Positions 1 through 5,400 of a stretch of 20,914 nt of DNA are shown here, one piece after another. The notes under the pieces are model-generated. The model was given only the letters and a program-made list of their open reading frames with translations, made no database searches and was not told the origin of the DNA. Position 1 is the first letter of the stretch. Every line of letters starts with the position of its first letter. A program made the position numbers and the translations under genes. The stretch covers positions 1-20,914 of the IMG/VR virus record IMGVR_UViG_3300034378_000218; one strand, given 5' to 3'. This DNA is from a virus.

Positions 1-4
1 TCAT

Positions 5-93
5 GACTTGCGCCTGGACTTATGTCGAATGACTTGCGCCCGATCCCCCACTTTTTTGCGACTTGCGCCACCGCCACGAGGCGACTTGGCGCC
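5..93 (+). repeat. Iteron-like direct repeats GACTTGCGCC
   Basis: GACTTGCGCC occurs exactly at 5-14, 31-40 and 60-69, with a variant carrying one inserted base (GACTTGGCGCC) at 83-93. Start-to-start distances are 26, 29 and 23 bases, roughly two to three helical turns. The array may continue beyond the left edge of the window. Such spacing is typical of protein-binding iterons at origins or of operator arrays. Confidence 0.6.
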
Positions 94-148
94 GAACTGT
101 TCCCGCGGCTCGATACCCTATTCCCGACCCCAATCCTCCAAACCTGTC

Positions 149-178
149 ATCTCTTGTTATCTCTTGTCATCTCTTGTC
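149..178 (+). repeat. Three tandem 10-bp repeats ATCTCTTGTY
   Basis: Units at 149-158, 159-168 and 169-178 differ only in the last base (T, C, C). They sit about 28 bases upstream of the -35 box at 206 and are followed by a T-rich tract. A 10-bp period puts each unit on the same helix face, so binding by an activator or replication protein is possible. Confidence 0.6.
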
Positions 179-205
179 GCCCTTTGTCTTTTTTTGTTTT
201 TTTTC

Positions 206-234
206 TTGACAAGTTTGTCTAATCGTGATATATT
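206..234 (+). promoter_or_regulatory. Sigma70-type promoter with GACA-N4-TGTC inverted repeat
   Basis: TTGACA at 206-211 and TATATT at 229-234 are separated by 17 bases, close to the housekeeping sigma70 consensus. GACA (208-211), four bases, then TGTC (216-219) form an inverted repeat over the -35 box. The same arrangement occurs in the promoter at 4013-4041, and 20 of 29 positions match between the two. The transcript would start near 241 and run toward the small genes from 548. Confidence 0.8.
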
Positions 235-319
235 ATTCAGCATGGAGCATCCATTGGAAATCCAACGTATAATATCTTACTACTTGTCAATAAGTATATA
301 TATCTATATCGTATTGAAG

Positions 320-340
320 GCCGGCTGATCTCCAGCCGGC
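320..340 (+). other. GC-rich hairpin downstream of the first promoter
   Basis: GCCGGCTG (320-327) and CAGCCGGC (333-340) form a perfect 8-bp stem with a 5-base loop. No T-run follows, so it does not look like an intrinsic terminator. It lies about 80 bases into the transcript from the 206-234 promoter and could be an mRNA 5' structure or part of a small RNA. Confidence 0.5.
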
Positions 341-547
341 GCGCAAGAAGAGGCATGCCCGCTGCTTGTGGGGCGAATCAATGATTTCGAGGGGCGATTT
401 GTGATAGCGCAGTGGGATGGGGATGCAGTGCTGGATGACATAATATAGGAAAAAAAGGCTTGATTTTGGTCTATTTTAGGCATTTTTTGGCTGGAAATGG
501 AGAAAAAGCCATATTTTTACTGTTTTTTTGGGAAAAAAGGTTGAAAA

Positions 548-784
548 ATGATATGTAAAATGTGTAAACAAAGAGGAAAGACCTGGGAGGGAGCTGATCC
601 GCAGTGCGCGTTTGAAAATGGCATTTTTAGCTCTGAAAATTGGAACTGCGCCACAGCTGATGAGGCCTTGTCGAAGCTGATGCTGGTTAGGAGCGGAAAG
701 GTCATAGAGAGCGCCAATTCGTATTCGCCAAACAACAGGATGGAGGAAATCAAGGCAAAGGAGTTGATAGGATGCCAGGTATAA
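548..784 (+). CDS. Small hypothetical protein with CxxC
   Basis: This 78-residue soluble protein starts with a CxxC pair (residues 3 and 6) followed by a Gly-Lys-Thr-Trp-Glu-Gly stretch and two further cysteines near residues 20 and 34. The four cysteines could bind a metal. I do not recognise a named family. A weak AAGG-type site precedes the ATG. The gene overlaps the next small membrane gene by 13 bases, which suggests translational coupling. Confidence 0.65.
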   Translation: MICKMCKQRGKTWEGADPQCAFENGIFSSENWNCATADEALSKLMLVRSGKVIESANSYSPNNRMEEIKAKELIGCQV

Positions 785-846
785 TTTTTACGGCAATATT
801 ATTCATCATCGCGGTGGCCTTGATGGTGTATTGCTATAGGCATTAG
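772..846 (+). CDS. Tiny single-pass membrane protein (24 aa)
   Basis: The ATG at 772 follows a good AAAGGAG site and opens a 24-codon frame ending in TAG at 844-846. Nearly the whole peptide is one hydrophobic helix (ILFIIAVALMVY) with a short basic tail (RH). It overlaps the end of the upstream gene and precedes another membrane protein. Function unknown; a small accessory membrane protein is the plain reading. Confidence 0.5.
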   Translation: MPGIIFTAILFIIAVALMVYCYRH

Positions 847-858
847 AAAGGAGATGAG

Positions 859-1320
859 ATGTTTTGGCTATTTGCGGTAATTGTGGGGTTTGTTTTTATA
901 GTGCTTGCAGTAAAAGAGGAAGGTGATGATATAGCAGGATTTTGGGGATGTTGCGCAGCATTTTTTTTGATTGTAGGAGGAATTGTCTCTCTTCTTCTTA
1001 TAATGCACGGAGTTAGTATATACCCTGATTTAAAGGGTCAATATGAGGAAATAATGGCTTTGAGAAGAAGGATAGAAGGCATTAGGGAAAGTTATTACAG
1101 CGAGAAGCTTCCAGAGCACGCTATAGTAGCAGGCAGCTTGACGAATCTTCAGCAGTCAAGCAGATTGGCAGAGTATATCAGTGAATTAGCCCAAAAGGAG
1201 GCTCATTATAGCAATGCTTTGGCCCGGGCCAAAATATATAAAGAGGCACTTGTTTATAGATTTTTTGGGTGTGGCACCTTTATATTTAGAAGGATATATG
1301 AATTAGAGGAGATAAAATGA
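859..1320 (+). CDS. Membrane protein with coiled-coil domain
   Basis: The 153-residue product has two N-terminal hydrophobic segments (about residues 2-17 and 27-50) separated by an acidic loop (KEEGDD). A charged helical region from about 55 to 135, rich in Glu, Lys, Arg and Ala, probably forms a coiled coil. AAAGGAG precedes the ATG. The last codons overlap the next start (ATGA at 1317). The topology fits an envelope-anchored phage accessory protein; no family is recognised. Confidence 0.7.
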   Translation: MFWLFAVIVGFVFIVLAVKEEGDDIAGFWGCCAAFFLIVGGIVSLLLIMHGVSIYPDLKGQYEEIMALRRRIEGIRESYYSEKLPEHAIVAGSLTNLQQSSRLAEYISELAQKEAHYSNALARAKIYKEALVYRFFGCGTFIFRRIYELEEIK

Positions 1321-1625
1321 AGATACTGGATGTTATCAAGGTCGGGCCTTTCAATTACAAGATAATGCAGAACTACCATTTCGGCTCCGGCTCGGGCCTC
1401 GAGGGCCACTGCGACCACGATGTGCTCGAGGTGCACATCAGGGGCAAGGACGTAAACGGCAAGGCCCTGATGCCCGCAAGGGTGGAGGAGATATTCATCC
1501 ATGAGATGTTGCACTGCATCAGTTACGTGTACAACAACAACAGCCTGTCCGAGGAGGTGGTAGAGCGACTGACCTTCGGGCTTTACCAGGTGCTGAAGGA
1601 CAATGATTTACTGAAGGAGGATTAG
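1317..1625 (+). CDS. Small HExxH metallopeptidase-like protein
   Basis: This 102-residue protein carries HEMLH near residues 62-66, the zinc-binding HExxH signature of gluzincin-type metallopeptidases, followed by Glu-Glu about 15 residues later that could supply the third ligand. The protein is barely longer than the catalytic core, as in minimal phage HExxH proteins. It is translationally coupled to the membrane protein upstream (ATGA overlap). Substrate unknown. Codons are GC-rich compared with the AT-rich genes on either side, which hints at a different origin. Confidence 0.65.
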   Translation: MKILDVIKVGPFNYKIMQNYHFGSGSGLEGHCDHDVLEVHIRGKDVNGKALMPARVEEIFIHEMLHCISYVYNNNSLSEEVVERLTFGLYQVLKDNDLLKED

Positions 1626-1627
1626 AG

Positions 1628-1732
1628 ATGCTGAGACATTTTGAGGATGATTGTGGAGGTGGAGGAAGTTATATTGATTTAGATGGAGTGGTAGCGATAT
1701 GGAAAGATTGGGATAGTCATGATAATTTTTAA
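1628..1732 (+). CDS. Small protein, first half of a possible split paralogue
   Basis: An AAGGAGG site precedes the ATG at 1628; 34 codons end in TAA at 1730. Its second half (IDLDGVVAIWKDW, DNF) resembles residues about 14-33 of the protein at 1837 (IDSDNIICLDKY, DNF). The overlapping frame at 1719-1823 resembles the part that follows in that protein. Together the two look like one gene split by a +1 shift at the T-run 1726-1730, or two coupled peptides. Confidence 0.5.
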   Translation: MLRHFEDDCGGGGSYIDLDGVVAIWKDWDSHDNF

Positions 1733-1823
1733 ATTTTCAAACAATCCAGATAAAAATCATTTAGAGTTTAAGACTCAAGAGAAAAGAGACACGGTGTTTC
1801 TTAATATAAAGAATATGATATAG
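1719..1823 (+). CDS. Small protein, second half of a possible split paralogue
   Basis: The ATG at 1719 overlaps the end of the 1628-1732 gene. The 34-residue product (LEFKTQEKRDTVF core) resembles the LSFAYKSKEQRDKVF segment of the protein at 1837. It lacks its own strong ribosome binding site, so it is either translated by coupling or joined to the upstream frame by a +1 shift. A sequencing indel in the five-T run is also possible. Confidence 0.45.
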   Translation: MIIFKFSNNPDKNHLEFKTQEKRDTVFLNIKNMI

Positions 1824-1836
1824 AAAGAAGCCGGAT

Positions 1837-2217
1837 ATGATTGTAATAAAGGATGATTATGGGAAGTACTATGGTATAGATTCAGATAATATAATATGCC
1901 TTGATAAATACAAATCTAGTGGTGATAATTTTGGTTTAGCTATATATATAAAGGGTTCCTCTCTATCTTTTGCCTATAAAAGCAAGGAGCAAAGAGATAA
2001 AGTATTTGACAGACTCATAAAGCTAAAAGGAGGCTCGAGAATGGAAGTGTTTAAAAGCTATCTCGCCAAGCACCAGGATAGCCTTATCACCCTGGCTATC
2101 ATCATCTTGGTGGACCATTTTCTCTTTGACGGGGCATTGAGGGAGAGAATAAAGAGCTCTGTCGAGAAGATTCTGGGCCACACCGAGCAGAAGATGATAG
2201 GTGGTGATGCCGAATGA
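1837..2217 (+). CDS. Two-part small protein with C-terminal membrane segment
   Basis: The 126-residue frame has two unlike parts. Residues 1-66 are AT-rich in coding and resemble the pair of peptides at 1628-1823. Residues 69-126 are GC-richer and hold a hydrophobic segment (SLITLAIIILVDHFLF) followed by a charged tail. A strong AGGAGG sits 6-9 bases before an in-frame ATG at 2041, where the second part begins. The frame therefore looks like a fusion of a soluble module with a small membrane protein. Confidence 0.6.
   Translation: MIVIKDDYGKYYGIDSDNIICLDKYKSSGDNFGLAIYIKGSSLSFAYKSKEQRDKVFDRLIKLKGGSRMEVFKSYLAKHQDSLITLAIIILVDHFLFDGALRERIKSSVEKILGHTEQKMIGGDAE
2041..2217 (+). CDS. Internal-start small membrane protein (58 aa)
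   Basis: Inside the 1837-2217 frame an ATG at 2041 is preceded by AAAGGAGGCTCGAGA, the best ribosome binding site in the area. Starting there gives a 58-residue protein with one membrane helix near residues 13-28 and a polar C-terminus. I infer that this shorter product is made alone or besides the long form. It ends in an ATGA overlap with the next small membrane protein. Confidence 0.45.
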   Translation: MEVFKSYLAKHQDSLITLAIIILVDHFLFDGALRERIKSSVEKILGHTEQKMIGGDAE

Positions 2218-2360
2218 GCGAGAGAAAAAACAATTTCTTGGCGTTTCTGTTGGGGGTGGTTTTGTCCTACAAGCTGCTTCCATTGGCTATGCATTTGATC
2301 TATTGGGCAGTGATTATAGTCCTTGTAATTTTGAATCTTGTAAATATGACATCAGGTTGA
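2214..2360 (+). CDS. Small two-helix membrane protein (48 aa)
   Basis: The ATG at 2214 overlaps the upstream TGA (ATGA). The 48-residue product has a charged start (MSERKN) and two hydrophobic stretches, about residues 8-18 and 21-44. Size and topology would allow a holin-like role, but no endolysin is visible nearby, so function is left open. It ends 4 bases before the tRNA. Confidence 0.55.
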   Translation: MSERKNNFLAFLLGVVLSYKLLPLAMHLIYWAVIIVLVILNLVNMTSG

Positions 2361-2364
2361 GCTT

Positions 2365-2449
2365 GGGCGCGTGAGTCGAGTGGACGAAGACACCGGCCTG
2401 TAAAGTCGGCACACCAGACACGACGTAGGTTCAAATCCTACCGCGCCCA
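2365..2449 (+). tRNA. tRNA-Tyr (anticodon GUA)
   Basis: An 85-base cloverleaf is visible. The acceptor stem is GGGCGCG (2365-2371) with CGCGCCC (2442-2448) and discriminator A2449. The anticodon stem is CCGGC/GTCGG around loop CTGTAAA, giving anticodon GUA. A variable region of about 15 bases fits the long-armed class II structure of bacterial tRNA-Tyr. The T arm is GTAGG-TTCAAAT-CCTAC. CCA is not encoded. The D stem has only three clear pairs. Confidence 0.92.
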
Positions 2450-2463
2450 CAGTTGAAGGAGGC

Positions 2464-2979
2464 ATGATGAAAAGAAGGCAAAGCGAATTCGGCAAAGGCT
2501 TTATCTATAATCTAGTCCTTTTTGTCCACCACATAGACAACCTGCTGTCCCAGCGCATCTCGAATTGCGCCTTTGTGATGAAGCAGACAGAAGAGAGGAA
2601 AGAGAAGATACTTTCGGAGTTTCCAGAGAAGAAATATGAGTATGGCTTCAACAAGGAGGTCAAGTGGTGGTATGAGAAGATAGTGCCTATCTGGGACAGT
2701 CCAGAGAAGGCGTTGAGTCAAGAAATACAATTGTGGGCGAGCGGGGCGAGCGACCATCTGTACGAGATGGAGATTCCGCCGCAGTTTAAGAGGAAGAAAC
2801 TCGGCAAGCTTGCTGGGTGGCTTCAGGATTTTGGATTGGAGATGGGGCACGGCATTATTGGAAACGATAGGATTTATACAGCCGATGACTATCAGAAGAT
2901 ATGGGAGACAGTCAAGGAAATAGTGCTGTTGATAGACAAGGAGCTAGGCGTCAAACCGATAAAAGGCGAGTGGGAATAG
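2464..2979 (+). CDS. Hypothetical helical phage protein
   Basis: A GGAGG site precedes ATGATG; either codon could be used. The 171-residue product is soluble, predicted mostly helical, and rich in Trp, Lys and Glu. I recognise no motif or family. It lies between the tRNA and a methyltransferase gene whose GTG start is 11 bases after this stop, so the two are probably co-transcribed. Confidence 0.75.
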   Translation: MMKRRQSEFGKGFIYNLVLFVHHIDNLLSQRISNCAFVMKQTEERKEKILSEFPEKKYEYGFNKEVKWWYEKIVPIWDSPEKALSQEIQLWASGASDHLYEMEIPPQFKRKKLGKLAGWLQDFGLEMGHGIIGNDRIYTADDYQKIWETVKEIVLLIDKELGVKPIKGEWE

Positions 2980-2990
2980 AAACAGGTAAG

Positions 2991-3467
2991 GTGAAGCTTA
3001 CGTTTATCCCAACAAATCTAAGGAGATACACATTCGAATCACCTAAAGTCAAGCGGTGGGTAGAGGCCCGCTGCCTGGGCAAGACATTGAATCTTTTCGC
3101 CGGCAGGACAGCGCTTGATATTGACGAATACAGGGTGGACATCGACCCCGCCATGGTCGCGGATGTCTATATGGATGCGTATGACTTTGTGGCTAAATGC
3201 AAGGGCAGGTATGACACCGTATTGCTTGACCCTCCATACAGCTACAGGAAATCGATGGAGATGTATGATGGAGGCTACACAAGCAGATTTAGACTGATAG
3301 CGGACGAGCTCGTGCGGATCACAAACAGGGTCGTTAGCTTTGGATACCATTCTACATTTATGGGCAAAAAGCGCGGGTATGTTCTTGATGAGCTGTGCAT
3401 CTTTGGCCACGGCGGGGCGCAGCATTGTACGATAGCCATTGTTGAGATAAAGGAGCAAGATGAGTAA
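2991..3467 (+). CDS. DNA adenine methyltransferase-like protein (DPPY)
   Basis: The probable SAM-binding motif I (LNLFAG) and the catalytic motif IV of N6-adenine methyltransferases (LLDPPYSY) are both present, about 50 residues apart. From the GTG at 2991 the protein has 158 residues, so it is a minimal methyltransferase without an obvious target-recognition domain. The frame is open back to 2901, but that part overlaps the upstream gene; GTG 2991 with a nearby AGG fits better. It probably methylates phage DNA against host restriction. An RNA substrate cannot be excluded. Confidence 0.75.
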   Translation: MKLTFIPTNLRRYTFESPKVKRWVEARCLGKTLNLFAGRTALDIDEYRVDIDPAMVADVYMDAYDFVAKCKGRYDTVLLDPPYSYRKSMEMYDGGYTSRFRLIADELVRITNRVVSFGYHSTFMGKKRGYVLDELCIFGHGGAQHCTIAIVEIKEQDE

Positions 3468-3549
3468 GCTGATAAAGGTGACATTTGAGTATGAGGACCA
3501 GATAAGGGAGCTTGAGGGCGAGGAGGCTCGAAAGAATGGATATTTGTGA
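3460..3549 (+). CDS. Tiny acidic protein (29 aa)
   Basis: The ATG at 3460 lies inside the end of the methyltransferase gene and is preceded by AAGGAGCAAG, a fair ribosome binding site. The 29 codons end in TGA at 3547. The peptide is highly charged (YEDQIRELEGEEARK) and probably helical. Function unknown. Confidence 0.45.
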   Translation: MSKLIKVTFEYEDQIRELEGEEARKNGYL

Positions 3550-3566
3550 AAGAGCCCCGCCGGTTG

Positions 3567-3606
3567 AGTCTAATTTATTAAACAGAAGTCTAATTTATTA
3601 AACAGA
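3567..3606 (+). repeat. Perfect 20-bp tandem duplication
   Basis: AGTCTAATTTATTAAACAGA occurs twice in direct succession (3567-3586, 3587-3606) with no mismatch. It fills the gap before the gene at 3620 and ends at that gene's AAAGGAG ribosome binding site. It may be a recent slippage duplication or a pair of protein-binding sites. Confidence 0.85.
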
Positions 3607-3619
3607 AAGGAGCAATGTG

Positions 3620-3997
3620 ATGTATCGAATTTGCAAGAGAAGCCCAAATTTGTCTGTCAAAAAGAAAGGCAAAGGCTATCATGAAGTGCCGATGGTCAAG
3701 TTCGGAAAAGAAGGCAAGTGTTTCTTCAATGTGGCCGCGCGAAAGAAGTTTTTAAAGAGAAATAAATATGCTGAGATTCTGGTGGATGAGATACGTGGAC
3801 GCATCGCGTTTAACATATTGGAGCATCCGAGCCTCAATTCGTTCAAATTATCGCCAAACAACAAGAAGAGCAAAAGCTCTTCTGAGAGCCTGCAGTCCAC
3901 TAGTCTCTCCAAGACGAAGGTCTACAAGCAGGTTATGGATAGGAAATTGCCAGTGGAGTATAATCACAAGAGGAAGCTACTTGAGGTAAAATTGTAA
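3620..3997 (+). CDS. Hypothetical basic protein
   Basis: AAAGGAG precedes a GTG-ATG pair; ATG 3620 is preferred. The roughly 125-residue protein is very basic, with Lys/Arg clusters (KKKGKG, ARKKFLKRNK), a serine-rich polar linker near residues 82-98 (SKSSSESLQSTSLSK) and a basic tail. Such charge suggests nucleic-acid binding, but no fold is recognised. It is followed within 20 bases by the promoter of the ribbon-helix-helix gene. Confidence 0.65.
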   Translation: MYRICKRSPNLSVKKKGKGYHEVPMVKFGKEGKCFFNVAARKKFLKRNKYAEILVDEIRGRIAFNILEHPSLNSFKLSPNNKKSKSSSESLQSTSLSKTKVYKQVMDRKLPVEYNHKRKLLEVKL

Positions 3998-4012
3998 AAT
4001 TTGTATTTTTAT

Positions 4013-4041
4013 TTGACAAATATGTCATTTGCTGATACAAT
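4013..4041 (+). promoter_or_regulatory. Sigma70-type promoter of the RHH gene
   Basis: TTGACA (4013-4018), 17 bases, TACAAT (4036-4041). The transcript should start near 4048, only about six bases before the ATG at 4054, so the regulator may be translated from a nearly leaderless mRNA. The promoter matches 20 of 29 positions of the one at 206-234. Confidence 0.8.
4014..4027. promoter_or_regulatory. Candidate operator TGACA-N4-TGTCA
   Basis: A perfect inverted repeat, TGACA-AATA-TGTCA, overlaps the -35 box. Ribbon-helix-helix repressors commonly bind short inverted repeats over their own promoter, and the gene for one lies 27 bases downstream. The shorter form GACA-N4-TGTC recurs in the same register at 208-219. 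Binding is inferred. Confidence 0.5.
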
Positions 4042-4053
4042 CCTGGATAAGAG

Positions 4054-4206
4054 ATGAAAAACAAAAAAGATCTACATATTTTGGTGGATGAGGAGCTCTA
4101 CGATCGGGTTAAGAGAATTGCGTCGAGGGACGACCGGAGCTTGACGCAGACCGTCCGGCGTGCTATAATAGAATACCTAAGGAAAAAGGGCGCGATAGAG
4201 AGCTGA
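4054..4206 (+). CDS. Ribbon-helix-helix DNA-binding protein (50 aa)
   Basis: The product fits the Arc/CopG/MetJ fold: a short strand (LHILVDEELYDRV) followed by two helices ending in SLTQTVRRAIIEYLRKKG. Dimers of this fold insert a two-stranded sheet into the major groove. No ribosome binding site is evident and the start lies about six bases from the predicted transcript start. It is probably a transcription repressor controlling itself through 4014-4027. A second promoter is embedded in its coding sequence. Confidence 0.8.
   Translation: MKNKKDLHILVDEELYDRVKRIASRDDRSLTQTVRRAIIEYLRKKGAIES
4141..4169 (+). promoter_or_regulatory. Extended -10 promoter inside the RHH gene
   Basis: TTGACG (4141-4146), 17 bases, TATAAT (4164-4169), with TG one base before the -10 box (extended -10). 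It lies within the last third of the regulator gene and would start transcription near 4176, making the RNA-rich leader upstream of Ro60 independent of the regulator's own promoter. Confidence 0.7.
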
Positions 4207-4228
4207 TTGTTCTTTGTTAATAAATTTT

Positions 4229-4316
4229 GGGCAGTGAGCAATGGGTTACTTCGACAGTTAAAATCTATATAGTGATAAAGACTATATAGTTGTTTAATGT
4301 GTCCACGGGGCACGTT
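4229..4316 (+). ncRNA. Structured RNA module A (Y RNA candidate)
   Basis: The module begins GGGCAGTGAG and contains two strong hairpins: CTATATAGT/ACTATATAG (4265-4289) and AATGTGTCC/GGGCACGTT (4296-4316, nine pairs including G-U). Module B at 4531 has the same start and the second hairpin at the equivalent place with different bases but preserved pairing. Bacterial Ro60 genes typically sit beside genes for Y RNAs, some with tRNA-like modules. That link here is by position and structure only. Exact ends are unknown. Confidence 0.5.
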
Positions 4317-4456
4317 ATGTATCAATATGCGTACCAAGCACATACGATACAAGAGTGAAAACTCAAAGCGACGGAAACGCTTTAAAATTCCACCCAGCGC
4401 GGTTTTCTCTCAGAATATATATAGAATTTATAACGCATCGCATCCTTGAATATCCT

Positions 4457-4529
4457 GAGATTGGGGCTACAATCTCTCAGTAACCAATCTGTAGAAGCCC
4501 TATCCCTTTAGGGATAAGGGAGTAGTCAC
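4457..4529 (+). ncRNA. TnpB omega-RNA-like scaffold, copy 1 (73 bp)
   Basis: These 73 bases are identical to 18702-18774. They form GAGATTG/CAATCTC with loop GGGCTA; that loop can pair with AGCCC further on as a pseudoknot. A second hairpin is CCCTATCCC-TTTA-GGGATAAGGG, and the element ends GTAGTCAC. From memory, this layout (GTAGAAGCCC, TTTA-loop hairpin, TCAC end) matches the right end of IS200/IS605-type elements, which is also the 3' scaffold of TnpB omega RNA. The guide would begin at 4530. No tnpB is nearby. Confidence 0.65.
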
Positions 4530-4530
4530 T

Positions 4531-4615
4531 CGGGCAGTGAGGATATGGGATACTTCGGAGATGCTGGATTCCCTATTCCAGTTAATGCGCCATGGCGCAT
4601 TATGTTCCCTGTCCG
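4531..4615 (+). ncRNA. Structured RNA module B, cloverleaf-like (Y RNA candidate)
   Basis: CGGGCAG (4531-4537) pairs with CTGTCCG (4609-4615) as a closing 7-bp stem. Inside lie CTGGA/TCCAG (4564-4581) and AATGCGC-CATG-GCGCATT (4584-4601), plus a first part (GTGAGGATATGGGATAC) shared with module A and containing AG...GGG like a D loop. The outline resembles a tRNA-like fold, as in YrlA-type Y RNAs, but no T-loop signature is seen. It begins right after scaffold copy 1, so its first bases would also be the guide. Confidence 0.5.
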
Positions 4616-4662
4616 GCTTACTCCCAATTATATCGATTCCCCCTAGTTATAGGAGGCGAACC

Positions 4663-5400
4663 ATGCCGAGATTCAATGTAAAATCCAGCCAAGAAAGCAA
4701 GACCATCAATCTGGCTGACGGCGAGGCCTTCCAGGAGTCGCCCAAGCTAGAATTCATATCCATCCTTTTAACCTCTTTTATCAAAGATAAATACTATCGC
4801 TGTGCGGACGACACAATCAAGAGGCTCATCGAGCTGACGGAATCCATTCCGGACAAGAAGTTCATCGCCAAGACGGCAATCTATGCGCGGAATGAATTCG
4901 GGATGAGATCCGTGTCCCATCTGGTGGCAGGCGAGGTAGCCAGGCTGGTCAAGGGCCAGCAATGGACCAAGCGGTTCTTCGACAAGGTGATACACCGCGT
5001 GGACGACATCACTGAGACATTGGCGTATTATCTAGACAGATACAGGAAGCCCATACCCAACGCGATGAAGAAAGGCTTGGCGCGCGCGTTTGACAAATTC
5101 GACGCATATCAGCTGGCGAAGTACAGGGGAGAGGGTGCCGCTGTGTCTTTGGTCGACGCGATGAATCTGGTCCATCCGATTCCGACGGAAAAGAATGAGG
5201 CTGCGTTGAGGATGCTGGTTGCTGGAACATTGAAGTCAGAAGGCACCTGGGAGGCGAGGCTCACCAAGGCAGGCCAGGAGGCACAGGTTCAGGATAAAAA
5301 ATTAGACAAGAAAAAAACATGGGAGGAAATAATTGATATGTGGATAATTACTTTACCAGAGGAAGATAGAGAACTGGAGACAGAATTTAAAAGTGCCTAA
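4663..5400 (+). CDS. rsr: Ro60 N-terminal half (TROVE domain)
   Basis: The 245-residue product matches the TROVE HEAT-repeat ring of Ro60 (KKFIAKTAIYARNEFGMRSV, WTKRFFDKVIHRVDD). Ro60 binds Y RNAs and the ends of misfolded RNAs. AGGAGG precedes ATG 4663. Homology should continue past KTWEEIID, but after about codon 226 (base 5340) 19 unrelated residues lead to TAA. The remaining part of the protein restarts at 6324. From about 5290 the coding becomes AT-rich. The fragment could pair with the second half. Confidence 0.85.
   Translation: MPRFNVKSSQESKTINLADGEAFQESPKLEFISILLTSFIKDKYYRCADDTIKRLIELTESIPDKKFIAKTAIYARNEFGMRSVSHLVAGEVARLVKGQQWTKRFFDKVIHRVDDITETLAYYLDRYRKPIPNAMKKGLARAFDKFDAYQLAKYRGEGAAVSLVDAMNLVHPIPTEKNEAALRMLVAGTLKSEGTWEARLTKAGQEAQVQDKKLDKKKTWEEIIDMWIITLPEEDRELETEFKSA

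Larger units (their letters stand above)
1..547. other. Non-coding region with repeats and a promoter
   Basis: No convincing gene is visible in these 547 bases. The stretch holds repeated GACTTGCGCC motifs, three 10-bp repeats, a T-rich tract (about 181-205), a consensus promoter (206-234) and a strong hairpin (320-340). A reading frame from a GTG at 368 to a TAG at 446 gives 26 plausible residues but has no ribosome binding site; it may be a gene remnant. Poly-purine and T-rich runs fill 450-547. The repeats beside a T-rich tract could belong to a replication origin or an operator region; this is inference. Confidence 0.6.
4207..4662 (+). other. 456-base RNA-rich leader of the Ro60 gene
   Basis: No gene fits here. 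It contains RNA module A (4229-4316), two GNRA-like or short hairpins at about 4352-4382 (GAGT-GAAA-ACTC, then AAAGCG...CGCTTT), an AT-rich stretch, the 73-base scaffold (4457-4529) and module B (4531-4615). The Ro60 ribosome binding site (AGGAGG, about 4651) follows. A frame open from ATG 4537 runs into the Ro60 frame but lies on the structured RNA and lacks a binding site. Confidence 0.65.

Noticed and set aside
5-178. CRISPR array
   Set aside because: Repeats are only 10 bases long, not palindromic, with irregular or no spacers and no cas gene.
8-328. 106-residue frame at the left end
   Set aside because: It runs through tandem repeats, the T-rich tract and the promoter at 206-234 and gives a low-complexity protein with no binding site.
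320-340. Hairpin as an intrinsic terminator
   Set aside because: The stem is strong but no T-run follows.
4537-4662. Longer Ro60 N-terminus starting at 4537
   Set aside because: The extension would be encoded by structured RNA module B, has no binding site and does not look like TROVE sequence. ATG 4663 has AGGAGG.
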